Assembly (NCBI RefSeq): GCF_029223585.1
Contig: NZ_CP119424.1
Location: 2,075,192-2,139,191 of the forward strand
Origin: Photobacterium sp. DA100
GTDB lineage: Bacteria > Pseudomonadota > Gammaproteobacteria > Enterobacterales > Vibrionaceae
Direction of reading: 5' to 3'
Length of the DNA stretch: 64,000 nucleotides
Below the pieces are notes generated by a model that worked only from the letters and a program-made list of their open reading frames with translations, searched no databases and was not told the origin of the DNA. Positions 49,775 to 59,422 of this stretch are shown here, piece after piece; within the stretch, counting starts at the first letter, position 1, and each line of letters starts with the position of its first letter. The position numbers and the translations under genes are program-made.

Positions 49775-50578
49775 ATGTTAACGGAAGATCAAATTCATGT
49801 GGCGGCGGAACGATTGTATAAAGCAGAGAAAGGGCGGGAGCAGATCCCGGCACTAACCCTCGACTACCCAGAGATGAGCATGGATGACGCCTACCGTATT
49901 CAGAGCCGTTGGGTGGAGCGAAAAATCCGTGAGGGGGCTGAAGTAAAAGGTTACAAAATTGGCCTGACATCGCGGGCGATGCAGATGGCGGTCAATATTG
50001 ACCAGCCAGATTATGGCGTACTGCTTGATGACATGTTCTTCCCTGACGGTGCCCAAATTCCCGCGGATGACTTTCTCGATCCGCGTATCGAGGTAGAGCT
50101 GGCCTTTATTCTTAAGGACAAGCTCGAAGGCGACAATATCACCATTTTCGATGTACTCAATGCGACGGATTATGTGGTGCCAGCGCTGGAGCTGATTGCA
50201 GCCCGTTGCTACCGAACCGATCCGCAAACCGGCTATACCCGCAAGGTGTACGACACTATCGCTGATAATGCGGCCAACGCCGGCATCATTCTTGGCGGCC
50301 GTCCTATCAAACCCACTGAGCTCGACTTGCGCTGGGCCGGCGCGATGCTTTACCTCAATGGCCAAATTGAAGAAACCGGCCTCGCCGCTGGCGTGTTGGG
50401 CCATCCTGCCAATGGGATCTGCTGGGTGTGCAAGCGCTTTGCACCGCACGGTGTCTCGCTTGAGCCGGGCCAGGTGATCTTGGCGGGCTCCTTTACCCGT
50501 CCGGTGGCGGTCAAAGCCGGTGACAGTATTCATGCTGACTTCGGCGCGCTCGGCGGTATCTCGGTCAAGTTTGTCTAG
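49775..50578 (+). CDS. hpaH: HpaH, 2-oxo-hept-4-ene-1,7-dioate hydratase
   Basis: A 267-residue Mg-dependent hydratase of the fumarylacetoacetate-hydrolase-like fold that adds water to 2-oxo-hept-4-ene-1,7-dioate in homoprotocatechuate breakdown. KGYKIGLTSRAMQ, PDYGVLLDDMFF, PRIEVELAFIL (acidic metal ligands), NATDYVVPALELI and DNAANAGIILGGRPIKPTELDLRW match E. coli HpaH closely. AAGGA before the ATG at 49775 fixes the start; the frame upstream to 49697 runs through leader. It is the first gene of the plus-strand operon under the HpaR-type operators. Confidence 0.95.
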   Translation: MLTEDQIHVAAERLYKAEKGREQIPALTLDYPEMSMDDAYRIQSRWVERKIREGAEVKGYKIGLTSRAMQMAVNIDQPDYGVLLDDMFFPDGAQIPADDFLDPRIEVELAFILKDKLEGDNITIFDVLNATDYVVPALELIAARCYRTDPQTGYTRKVYDTIADNAANAGIILGGRPIKPTELDLRWAGAMLYLNGQIEETGLAAGVLGHPANGICWVCKRFAPHGVSLEPGQVILAGSFTRPVAVKAGDSIHADFGALGGISVKFV

Positions 50579-50592
50579 GGGGCAGTGCGCTA

Positions 50593-51414
50593 ATGAGTAA
50601 TCAACTACCTAAAAACGCGTTCAAGCAAGCTCTCACCCAAGAGGCACCGTTATGGGGGCTGTGGCTTGGCCTACCCGATACCAGTTGCGCAGAAATCTGC
50701 GGTGGCAGTGGATTCGACTGGGTGTTGATCGATGGCGAGCACGCCTCGTTCGACCTTACAGGTATCAAATACCACCTGCAGGCGCTGGCGCCGCATCCGA
50801 CGTCGGCCATTGTACGGGCTGAAGATGGCAACCCGACCTTGTTAAAACGTTTGTTGGATATCGGTGCCCAGACTCTGCTGGTACCTATGGTGAATAATGC
50901 TGAGCAAGCCAAGCAGGTGGTGCAATCAGTGTATTACCCGCCAATGGGGCAGCGCGGTATCGGCAGCGCCCTGGCAAGGGCGTCGCAGTGGAACCGGATC
51001 CCCAACTACCTGCATCAGGCCAATGAGGAGATTTGTCTGCTGGTGCAGGTGGAAACGGTTGAGGCGATTGAAAATATCGAGGCTATCGCGGCAGTGGAAG
51101 GGATTGATGGCATTTTTATCGGACCGTCGGATCTCAGCGGCTCGATGGGGCATATCGGCAACCCGGGACATCCGGATGTGGTGGCGGCTATCGATCATGC
51201 CATTGAGGTGATCAACCGTGCCGGCAAAGCAGTGGGGATTTTGTCACTGAACCCGACGCAGGCGAAAGGGTATGTCGAACAAGGGGTGAAGTTCATCGGT
51301 GCTGGGGTAGACACTTTGTTACTACGTCATGGCGCAGAAGGGCTAGTCAAGACATTGAAAGACAAGGACAGCGACACTGGCACTGAAGCGGCTGCCGTTG
51401 CCAACGTGTACTAA
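50593..51414 (+). CDS. hpaI: HpaI, 4-hydroxy-2-oxoheptanedioate aldolase
   Basis: A 273-residue class II metal-dependent aldolase (HpcH/HpaI family) that splits 4-hydroxy-2-oxoheptanedioate into pyruvate and succinate semialdehyde. It has LIDGEHASFDL (catalytic His region), the Glu metal ligand in VQVETVEAIENI and Asp in FIGPSDLSGSMG, plus QRGIGSALARASQW, as expected. It starts 14 bases after hpaH and its 3' end is followed by hpaG1 25 bases on. The product succinate semialdehyde is handled by gabD at the end of the cluster. Confidence 0.95.
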   Translation: MSNQLPKNAFKQALTQEAPLWGLWLGLPDTSCAEICGGSGFDWVLIDGEHASFDLTGIKYHLQALAPHPTSAIVRAEDGNPTLLKRLLDIGAQTLLVPMVNNAEQAKQVVQSVYYPPMGQRGIGSALARASQWNRIPNYLHQANEEICLLVQVETVEAIENIEAIAAVEGIDGIFIGPSDLSGSMGHIGNPGHPDVVAAIDHAIEVINRAGKAVGILSLNPTQAKGYVEQGVKFIGAGVDTLLLRHGAEGLVKTLKDKDSDTGTEAAAVANVY

Positions 51415-51439
51415 GAATCGCGGGGTTGAAAAGGAAGAT

Positions 51440-52126
51440 ATGGAAAAGATGTTTAAAGGCAAAGTGGTGTGTGTTGCGCTCAACGATAGTGAGCAACGCC
51501 AAGTGATGGCCGGGCAGTTTAATGAACCGCCTTACAAGGCGCCACCAACACAACCAGTGCTGTATTTCAAACCAAGGAATACCTGGAATAACGAATCTGA
51601 AGCAGTGGCGTGGCCAGCCGATAGCGATGAGTTTGTGGTGGGTGCCAGCCTGGCGGTCATTATCGGCCAGACTTGCAACCGAGTGTCTCAGCAACAGGCG
51701 CTAGAGTATGTCGAAGGTGTTGCTCTGCTGCATGATTTCTCTTTGCCGGAAACCAGTTACTACCGCCCGGATATCAAAGGCAAGTGCTTGGATGGCTCGG
51801 CAACCTTGTCATCCCCTGTCACGCTTTCCGATGTCGGCGAGCTATCAGATTTGGTAGTCACGACCATGGTCAATGGCCAGCCAGTACAGCAACTGCCGCT
51901 CTCTCGCCTTTACTGGGACGTGCCGGCGCTGCTGGAGCGTATTTCCCACATCATGACACTAGAAACTGGCGATATCATCGCTGTCGGGTTTGCCGGTGAG
52001 CGCGTTGCGTTGCAGCCCTATGACAAGGTGTCGTCAACCGTTAACAAGCCCTCATCCGTGGGAGATGCAACTCGTTCAGCTCCATCTATCAGTCTACAAA
52101 ACACAGTGGGAGGCCAGTACGCATGA
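51440..52126 (+). CDS. hpaG1: HpaG1, N-terminal-type unit of HHDD isomerase/OPET decarboxylase
   Basis: A 228-residue FAH-fold protein corresponding to the N-terminal half of the fused E. coli HpaG, which decarboxylates 5-oxopent-3-ene-1,2,5-tricarboxylate and isomerises the product. Visible family features are PVLYFKPRNTWN, EFVVGASLAVIIG and YYRPDIKGKCLDGSATL. The acidic metal-ligand triad is less obvious than in HpaG2 (a Glu/Asp is missing in the expected ExE), as is normal for one half. AAGGAAGAT supports ATG 51440; the frame from 51398 overlaps hpaI. Its stop overlaps the hpaG2 start (ATGA). Confidence 0.88.
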   Translation: MEKMFKGKVVCVALNDSEQRQVMAGQFNEPPYKAPPTQPVLYFKPRNTWNNESEAVAWPADSDEFVVGASLAVIIGQTCNRVSQQQALEYVEGVALLHDFSLPETSYYRPDIKGKCLDGSATLSSPVTLSDVGELSDLVVTTMVNGQPVQQLPLSRLYWDVPALLERISHIMTLETGDIIAVGFAGERVALQPYDKVSSTVNKPSSVGDATRSAPSISLQNTVGGQYA

Positions 52127-52896
52127 AGCGCGCGAGAGTGGAATACAAAGGAAAAGTGTTGGATGTCATCGTCAATTTTGAAGGCGAACTGGTGACTGCA
52201 AGTGGCGAGGTACTGCCTTCCCAAGCAGTAAAATGGTTATGCCCAGTGGAGAACCCAGGGACGATTTTTGCCCTTGGTCTGAACTACGCTGACCATGCAT
52301 CGGAGCTGGCGTTTGAGCCACCGAAAGAGCCGCTGGTATTCCTAAAGGGCGGCAATACCCTGACAGGCCACCTGCAGCCTTCCTATCGTCCGGACGATAT
52401 CGAGTTTATGCATTATGAGTGTGAGCTGGTGGCCGTCATTGGCAAAAGCGGCAAGAACATCAAGCGCGAGGACGCACTTGAGTATGTCGCGGGCTATACC
52501 ATCTGCAACGACTATGCGATCCGTGATTATCTCGAGAACTACTACCGCCCGAACCTGCGGGTGAAAAGCCGCGATTCCCTGTGCCCTATCGGGCCTTGGA
52601 TTGTCGACAAAGATGACATTGCCGATGTGAACAACCTGGCGCTGCAAACCCGGGTAAACGGCGAGCTGACCCAACAGGGCACGACTGCCGATATGATTTT
52701 CGATATTCCGTTTTTGATTGAGTATCTCAGCAGCTTCATGACGCTCAGCGAGGGGGATCTGATTGCCACCGGTACACCGAAAGGGCTGAAGGATATCCAG
52801 CCGGGTGATGTGGTGAGCTGCTCGATTGAGGGGATTGGCACGCTGGTAAACCCGGTGCTTTCAGAGAAGGCCTTCTACGGTGAACTGACTGACTAG
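52123..52896 (+). CDS. hpaG2: HpaG2, C-terminal-type unit of HHDD isomerase/OPET decarboxylase
   Basis: A 257-residue FAH-fold protein matching the C-terminal half of HpaG. It has IFALGLNYADHASEL, PLVFLKGGNTLTGH, the metal ligands in MHYECELVAVIGKSGKNI (two Glu), NDYAIRDYLENYYRPNLRVKSRDSLCPIGPW and GDLIATGTPKGL. It overlaps hpaG1 by four bases (ATGA), so the two halves, fused in enterobacteria, are made here as coupled subunits. It converts the ring-cleavage product after HpaE and HpaF toward the HpaH substrate. Confidence 0.92.
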   Translation: MKRARVEYKGKVLDVIVNFEGELVTASGEVLPSQAVKWLCPVENPGTIFALGLNYADHASELAFEPPKEPLVFLKGGNTLTGHLQPSYRPDDIEFMHYECELVAVIGKSGKNIKREDALEYVAGYTICNDYAIRDYLENYYRPNLRVKSRDSLCPIGPWIVDKDDIADVNNLALQTRVNGELTQQGTTADMIFDIPFLIEYLSSFMTLSEGDLIATGTPKGLKDIQPGDVVSCSIEGIGTLVNPVLSEKAFYGELTD

Positions 52897-52934
52897 CCTG
52901 TTACCCATTCCAATTAAATGATTTAGGGAAGAAA

Positions 52935-54458
<1,524 letters not shown>

Positions 54459-54481
54459 GCAACTAGATACATTGTGCAATT

Positions 54482-54515
54482 AGGGACCCCCGGCCTGGCT
54501 AGGTACCGGGGCCCT
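54482..54515 (+). other. Intercistronic hairpin between hpaE and hpaF
   Basis: AGGGACCCCCGG (54482-54493) pairs with CCGGGGCCCT (54506-54515), with small bulges in the stem and only three T after it. More likely an attenuating or processing element than a full terminator. Confidence 0.5.
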
Positions 54516-54534
54516 TTGCAAGAGGAGAAGGATA

Positions 54535-54927
54535 ATGCCTCATTTCATCATGGAATATTCAGCGAACCTGGAGCAAGACGTTGATATCCCAGCCTTGATG
54601 CGAGTGATCCATCGCGAGGCGATTGAGACTGGCGTGTTCCCGAAAGGTGGGATCCGTACCCGGGCAATCCGTTGCGATCATGTGTTGATCGCCGACGAAG
54701 ATCCGGAAAATAGCTTTATTCATTTGACCGCCAAGGTTGGTGTCGGGCGGGATATGGACACCTTGAAGGCAGCTGCCGATCGGGTGTTCGAGGTGTTTAC
54801 CCAATATCTGGCCCCGACCTTTGAAAAACGCTACCTGAGTGTCGGTTTTGAGATGACCGAGCTCCATCCGGTGCTCAATTACCGCAAGAACAATATTCAC
54901 CAGAAACTGGCGAAACAAGGACAGTAG
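54535..54927 (+). CDS. hpaF: HpaF, 5-carboxymethyl-2-hydroxymuconate delta-isomerase
   Basis: A 130-residue tautomerase-superfamily enzyme. Pro follows the initiator Met (MPHFIMEYSANLEQDVDIPALM), giving the catalytic N-terminal proline, and RTRAIRCDHVLIADEDPENSFIHLTAKVGVGRD is characteristic of HpaF. It moves the double bond of 5-carboxymethyl-2-hydroxymuconate. AGGAGAAGGA precedes the start. The next gene starts two bases after its stop. Confidence 0.94.
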   Translation: MPHFIMEYSANLEQDVDIPALMRVIHREAIETGVFPKGGIRTRAIRCDHVLIADEDPENSFIHLTAKVGVGRDMDTLKAAADRVFEVFTQYLAPTFEKRYLSVGFEMTELHPVLNYRKNNIHQKLAKQGQ

Positions 54928-54929
54928 CC

Positions 54930-55892
54930 ATGGGGCAGGCTTGGACGCACTTCCAATATGTCTTTTCCACCATCATGCCGGTGTTCCTGATGATCGGGTT
55001 GGGTTATCTCGCGTTCCGCCGTGGGATTTTGCCGCAGAACGGGCACAAGGCGCTGGCGGCCTTTGTGTTCAATTTCGGTTTGCCGGCTGCCATCTTCAGC
55101 GCCCTGAGTACCAAATCGTTAGGGGAAGTGTGGCATACCGACTACATCTTGGCCTATACCCTAGGATCTTTGGTGGCGTTTGGTTTGGTCTTTACCTATG
55201 CCATCTGGATGCTGCGTCGGACCCCGGTTGAGGGTATCGTGCTGGGCTTGGGGGGGAGTTTCTCCAATAGCTTGCTGATTGGCTTTCCGATCATTTTCTT
55301 CCTGTTCGATACCCCGGCGTTGATCCCGTTTTCCCTGACCTTGATTGTCGAGAACCTGATCATGCTGCCTTTGCTGCTGGGATTGGCCGACATGGCGGAT
55401 AACGATAGCGGCGCCAACCTCAAGGGGAAAATGAAGGAAACCGCGATCAACTTGGGCAAGAATCCGATTGTACTGTCGATAGTCTTGGGACTGGCGTGCT
55501 CGGCGATGTCACTACACCCACCACAGGCGGCTGAACGCATTATTGATATGTTGGCCAGCACAGTAACCGGGGTGGCACTGTTCACTATTGGTGGTGGCTT
55601 GGTCGGTGTGAGTGTGTCGGGTATGAAGCGGGAAATTGGCACCGTGATGTTTGCCAAACTGCTGATCCACCCGCTGTCGATTTTGGTCATGCTGGTGGTG
55701 GTGTTCCAGCTTGACCCGATGATGAGTGCGGTAGGGGTGATTCTGGCCAGCGTGCCTATGTTCGGCGTGTATGCCGTAATTGGCCAGCGTTACCAGATGG
55801 GGGGATTGTGTTCGGCGGTATTGTTGCCAACTACCTTGCTGGGCATGCTGACGGTGAGCGCGTTTACCACCCTGACTCTGTTACTGTTTTAA
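54930..55892 (+). CDS. AEC-family transporter in the hpa operon
   Basis: A 320-residue inner-membrane protein with about ten hydrophobic segments of the auxin-efflux-carrier family (GLGYLAFRRGILPQNGHKALAAFVFNFGLPAAIF; LGGSFSNSLLIGFPI; the second half LASTVTGVALFTIGGGL). It lies two bases after hpaF, so it belongs to the operon. Bacterial AEC members move malonate or other organic acids. The enterobacterial cluster has the MFS permease HpaX instead. It could import hydroxyphenylacetate or export an accumulating intermediate; neither can be decided from sequence. Confidence 0.85.
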   Translation: MGQAWTHFQYVFSTIMPVFLMIGLGYLAFRRGILPQNGHKALAAFVFNFGLPAAIFSALSTKSLGEVWHTDYILAYTLGSLVAFGLVFTYAIWMLRRTPVEGIVLGLGGSFSNSLLIGFPIIFFLFDTPALIPFSLTLIVENLIMLPLLLGLADMADNDSGANLKGKMKETAINLGKNPIVLSIVLGLACSAMSLHPPQAAERIIDMLASTVTGVALFTIGGGLVGVSVSGMKREIGTVMFAKLLIHPLSILVMLVVVFQLDPMMSAVGVILASVPMFGVYAVIGQRYQMGGLCSAVLLPTTLLGMLTVSAFTTLTLLLF

Positions 55893-55940
55893 CTAAATGG
55901 CTGTTCTGATTTTTATTTCGTTGTCCGGCTTAGGGCAATC

Positions 55941-55970
55941 TTCAATACCTGAAAATTCAATACCTGAAAC
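55941..55970 (+). repeat. Short tandem repeat upstream of hpaD
   Basis: TTCAATACCTGAAAA is followed directly by TTCAATACCTGAAAC, then by a decayed third unit CTAATAACTGAAAC. It sits in the 138-base gap between the AEC gene and hpaD. Confidence 0.85.
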
Positions 55971-56030
55971 CTAATAACTGAAACTGACGTCCGCTACCTG
56001 ACAGGATGTGATTGAGAAAAGGAATTTATT

Positions 56031-56888
56031 ATGGGCAAACTCTGTGTTGCAGCAAAAATTACTCACGTACCGACCATGATTATGTCCGAGCAGCCGGGTA
56101 AGCTGCACGGTTGCCGCAAGGCTGCCATTGATGGACACAAGCAGATTGCCCAGCTCGCCAAGGATCTGGACGTCGATACCATTGTCGTGCTCGATACCCA
56201 CTGGCTGGTCAATGCCGGCTACCATATCAATGCCAACCAGCAGTTTACCGGTAATTACACCAGCCACGAATTCCCGCATTTCATTCAGAACCTGGAATAT
56301 CAATATTACGGCAATGCGGAGCTCGGCAATCGTATTGCGGATAAGGCGACCGATAAAGGCGTCTTTACCCTTTCTCACCAGGTTGAGTCGTTGGATCTTG
56401 AATACGGTACTCTGGTACCGATGCGTTATATGAACGAAGACAGCCATTTCAAAGTGGTCTCGGTGGCGGCGTGGTGCTCGGTACACAGCATCGAATCATC
56501 CCGTATTCTCGGCGAAGCGATCCGCGAAGCAATTGAAGAGAGCGATAGCCGGGTGATGCTGCTGGCCTCGGGATCTTTGTCCCACCGGATCTGGGATAAC
56601 GATGACTATGCCGCCAATAATGGCACCTTCACTATCTCCAAAGAGTTCAACCGCCAGGTCGACCTGCGGGTATTGGATCTGTGGCAGAGCCGCGACTACA
56701 AAACCTTTTTGGATATGCTGCCGGACTATGCGGCGCTGTGTTCGGGGGAAGGGGGGATGCATGACACCGCGATGCTGTTCGGCGCATTGGGCTGGGACAA
56801 GTACGAAGGCAAAGCGGAGATCGTGACTGAGTACTTTCCAAGCTCAGGCACCGGGCAGGTTAACGTGTTGTTCGAAGTAACGGAATAA
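56031..56888 (+). CDS. hpaD: HpaD, 3,4-dihydroxyphenylacetate 2,3-dioxygenase
   Basis: A 285-residue class III (LigB-type) extradiol dioxygenase that opens the ring of homoprotocatechuate with O2 using Fe(II). Metal-ligand regions are ITHVPTM (His12), VVLDTHW (His) and the C-terminal Glu region, with the acid/base His in LSHRIWDND and GSLSH. It is related to the enterobacterial HpaD/HpcB family. The start codon lies in a G/A-rich context (GAAAAGGAATTTATT). Its stop overlaps the ATG of the next gene (TAATG). It is separated from hpaF by the AEC gene and a 138-base gap with a tandem repeat. Confidence 0.93.
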   Translation: MGKLCVAAKITHVPTMIMSEQPGKLHGCRKAAIDGHKQIAQLAKDLDVDTIVVLDTHWLVNAGYHINANQQFTGNYTSHEFPHFIQNLEYQYYGNAELGNRIADKATDKGVFTLSHQVESLDLEYGTLVPMRYMNEDSHFKVVSVAAWCSVHSIESSRILGEAIREAIEESDSRVMLLASGSLSHRIWDNDDYAANNGTFTISKEFNRQVDLRVLDLWQSRDYKTFLDMLPDYAALCSGEGGMHDTAMLFGALGWDKYEGKAEIVTEYFPSSGTGQVNVLFEVTE

Positions 56889-58375
56889 TGGGGGCGCAGA
56901 TGGAATTGCAGGCTGATTTGCAAATAGATTTGAAAAAACCGGCGCTGTTCAAACAGCAAGGTTACATTGGTGGCGAATGGTCTGATGCCTTGGATGGCCA
57001 GACAACGGCGATTACCAACCCGTCTACCCAGGAGGTGATCGGTTATGTGCCCTTTATGGGCGAGAAAGAAGCCGCACAGTGTGTCGACATCGCCCAGCAG
57101 GCATTCGAGCAGTGGAAACAGATCACCGCCGATCAGCGCTCGGTGGTACTGCGCCGCTGGTATGATTTGATTGTTGAAAATACCGAGGACTTGGCGAGGA
57201 TCCTGACCACCGAGCAAGGCAAGCCTTTTGCCGAGGCCAAAGGGGAAATCGCCTATGCTGCCAGCTTTGTGCTGTGGTACAGCGAAGAAGCCAAGCGTGC
57301 TTATGGCGAGGTGATCCCGAGCCATAAAACCGATGGAAAAATCGTGGTGACCAAGGAGCCAATCGGTGTCGTTGCAGCCATTACCCCTTGGAATTTCCCT
57401 GCCGCGATGATCACGCGCAAGTGTGCGCCGGCCTTTGCCGCAGGTTGCGCGGTGATACTAAAACCGGCACCGGAAACCCCGTTTACCGCGTTGGCATTGG
57501 CCGAGTTAGCACAGCTGGCGGGTTTACCTGCCGGATTGCTCAATGTGATCACCGGCGATGCGGTAGCTATCGGTGGCGTGCTGACCGCGCACAAGAAGGT
57601 CCGCAAAGTCTCTTTCACCGGCTCGACCAATGTTGGCAAGATTTTGATGAGTCAGTCGGCAGCCTCTATCAAGAAAATGGGTCTGGAGCTTGGCGGCAAT
57701 GCGCCGTTTATTGTTTTTGACGATGCTGATATCGATGCGGCGGTTGATGGCGCCATGAATGCCAAGTTCCGCAATGCCGGACAAACCTGCGTTTGTGCCA
57801 ACCGGATCTTCGTTCACGACGCGGTATACGATGAGTTTGCCGCGAAACTTGCCGCCCGAGTTGCCAATCTCAATGTCGGCGACGGCTTTGCCGATGGGGT
57901 CGAAATCGGGCCCATGATCAATAGCGGCGCGGTCGAGAAAGTACGTACTCATATTGATGATGCTCTAGCCAAAGGCGCAAAGGTGATGTGCGGTAATCTT
58001 GCCGAGCAAAAGGGGCTGTTTGTCCAACCGCATGTCATGGTCGATGTGACCGACGAGATGCTGGTGGCGAGCGAAGAAACTTTCGGGCCGCTGGCGCCGT
58101 TGTTCCGCTTTAAATCAGAACAAGAGGTGGTCGAGCGTGCCAACAATACCGACTCTGGCTTGGCCGCCTATCTCTATACCCGCTCTTTAGGCCGTGCTTG
58201 GCGGGTGGGGGACGCGCTGGAAAGCGGCATGGTAGGTATCAATGAAGGTTTGATTTCCACTGCGGCAGCGCCTTTCGGCGGCGTCAAGGAATCTGGCCTT
58301 GGCCGCGAAGGTTCCCGCCACGGTATGGAAGACTATCTGGAAATGAAGTACCTGTTTATGGGGGGCTTGGAATAG
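56888..58375 (+). CDS. gabD: Succinate-semialdehyde dehydrogenase
   Basis: A 495-residue NAD(P)-dependent aldehyde dehydrogenase that oxidises succinate semialdehyde, the HpaI product, to succinate for the citric acid cycle. It has GVVAAITPWNFPAAMITRKCAPAFAAG, SFTGSTNVGKILM, the Glu in LELGGNAPFIVFDDADID and the catalytic Cys in RNAGQTCVCANR, close to E. coli GabD. ATG 56888 overlaps the hpaD stop; ATG 56900 behind GGGGGCG is an alternative start. As last gene of the hpa operon it makes the island self-sufficient to central metabolism. A long palindrome follows. Confidence 0.94.
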   Translation: MGAQMELQADLQIDLKKPALFKQQGYIGGEWSDALDGQTTAITNPSTQEVIGYVPFMGEKEAAQCVDIAQQAFEQWKQITADQRSVVLRRWYDLIVENTEDLARILTTEQGKPFAEAKGEIAYAASFVLWYSEEAKRAYGEVIPSHKTDGKIVVTKEPIGVVAAITPWNFPAAMITRKCAPAFAAGCAVILKPAPETPFTALALAELAQLAGLPAGLLNVITGDAVAIGGVLTAHKKVRKVSFTGSTNVGKILMSQSAASIKKMGLELGGNAPFIVFDDADIDAAVDGAMNAKFRNAGQTCVCANRIFVHDAVYDEFAAKLAARVANLNVGDGFADGVEIGPMINSGAVEKVRTHIDDALAKGAKVMCGNLAEQKGLFVQPHVMVDVTDEMLVASEETFGPLAPLFRFKSEQEVVERANNTDSGLAAYLYTRSLGRAWRVGDALESGMVGINEGLISTAAAPFGGVKESGLGREGSRHGMEDYLEMKYLFMGGLE

Positions 58376-58403
58376 AAGGTTAGTGTTTATAGTTTTTCAA
58401 ATC

Positions 58404-58435
58404 AGGTGCGCTATCTAAATTTAGATAGCGCACCT
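58404..58435. terminator. Perfect 32-bp palindrome after gabD, probable terminator
   Basis: AGGTGCGCTATCTAAA and its exact reverse complement meet at 58419/58420. No long T run follows (TTATC), so it may be a transcript-end hairpin, a bidirectional element or a protein-binding palindrome. Confidence 0.55.
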
Positions 58436-58568
58436 TATCAGAGAGTTAAATAATTTAATTGGAATGCATATACAAAAATGGCACTGTTCATGGCATTAAT
58501 ATTTCAATGCCTAGGCTTAATATAATAGAATGCGCTAGTTAGTAAACTATGGGTGAAATCAGTGTAAG

Positions 58569-59309
58569 TTAAAATTTATATGCCAAGCGGTAAATCATAA
58601 TATCACCATAACCGTCAGCACCAAGTTTATTATAATAGTATCTGTACATTACTGTAGCGTTGATGTTTTTAGTAATATCCATACCTAAATTAAGTCCCCC
58701 ATTCACACCAGTCCGGCCATAGTTATTATGTGCATACTCATCATTACGGAACATTTCAATTTCTGTCCAGTTGCTCAATAGGAAAGGTTTTCCAAAAGCT
58801 TCAAATACATATCCTGCACTCCAACCGAATGTTGCGCCATTGAATCCATTAACATTAGTAATTTCTGCGAACTCGTTATAAACCGTGGTGTAGTTACCTG
58901 CTACCCAAGGTGTAAACCACCACCCGCCTCCACTGATATCGGTATAGCCAAAGCCGAGAAAACTGTTAGTTTCTTTTATTTCAGTACCATGGGAGCTATA
59001 TACCTTGGAAAAAACACTTGCACCTGAGTTGCCAATGTACGTATGGGCTTGCAAGTTATAGGTTGCTGTTTGCTCGCCTGAGTTACGGTCAAGTCCTTCG
59101 AAATCATAGAAACCAAATAATTCGCCCCATTCGAAATTTAAGCCGCCTTCAATGCCGATCAAGGCTTGATCAAACTCGCTATCAGATACGCCATGTCCCC
59201 ATGCTTGGTAATCAAAGTGGAGGTTTCCCCAGCCTGAATATTCATTTGCAGTAGCCGCTGTGGATGCGAGAGTACAACATAATAGGCAAGAACCAATGAC
59301 TTTTTTCAT
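58569..59309 (-). CDS. tsx: Tsx/OmpK-family nucleoside-specific outer-membrane channel
   Basis: A 246-residue 12-stranded barrel with a signal peptide cut after TAATA (about 21). It opens EYSGWGNLHFDYQAWGHGVSD and ends MIYRLAYKF with terminal Phe. The aromatic-rich strands (FGFYDFEGLDRN, GGGWWFTPWVAGNYTTVYNEF) are typical of Tsx and OmpK. It lets nucleosides cross the outer membrane. It is the last gene of the operon with nupC, the nucleoside hydrolase and the kinase, which strongly supports nucleosides as substrate. A hairpin in front of it may set its expression apart from nupC. Confidence 0.88.
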   Translation of the reverse strand: MKKVIGSCLLCCTLASTAATANEYSGWGNLHFDYQAWGHGVSDSEFDQALIGIEGGLNFEWGELFGFYDFEGLDRNSGEQTATYNLQAHTYIGNSGASVFSKVYSSHGTEIKETNSFLGFGYTDISGGGWWFTPWVAGNYTTVYNEFAEITNVNGFNGATFGWSAGYVFEAFGKPFLLSNWTEIEMFRNDEYAHNNYGRTGVNGGLNLGMDITKNINATVMYRYYYNKLGADGYGDIMIYRLAYKF

Positions 59310-59393
59310 TATCTATTTCACCGTAATTTAATTTTTAGACAGTACAAAGCCCTCAGCAATCTTCTGCCGAGTCAGTGTGGATATTTCAAATAG

Positions 59394-59415
59394 CAGGGAG
59401 CCGGGAGGCTCCCTG
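59394..59415. other. Intercistronic hairpin between nupC and tsx
   Basis: CAGGGAGCC-GGGA-GGCTCCCTG, a 9-bp perfect stem. T4 follows only on the plus strand, so on the operon strand it is not a full terminator. Confidence 0.65.
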
Positions 59416-59422
59416 TTTTAAT

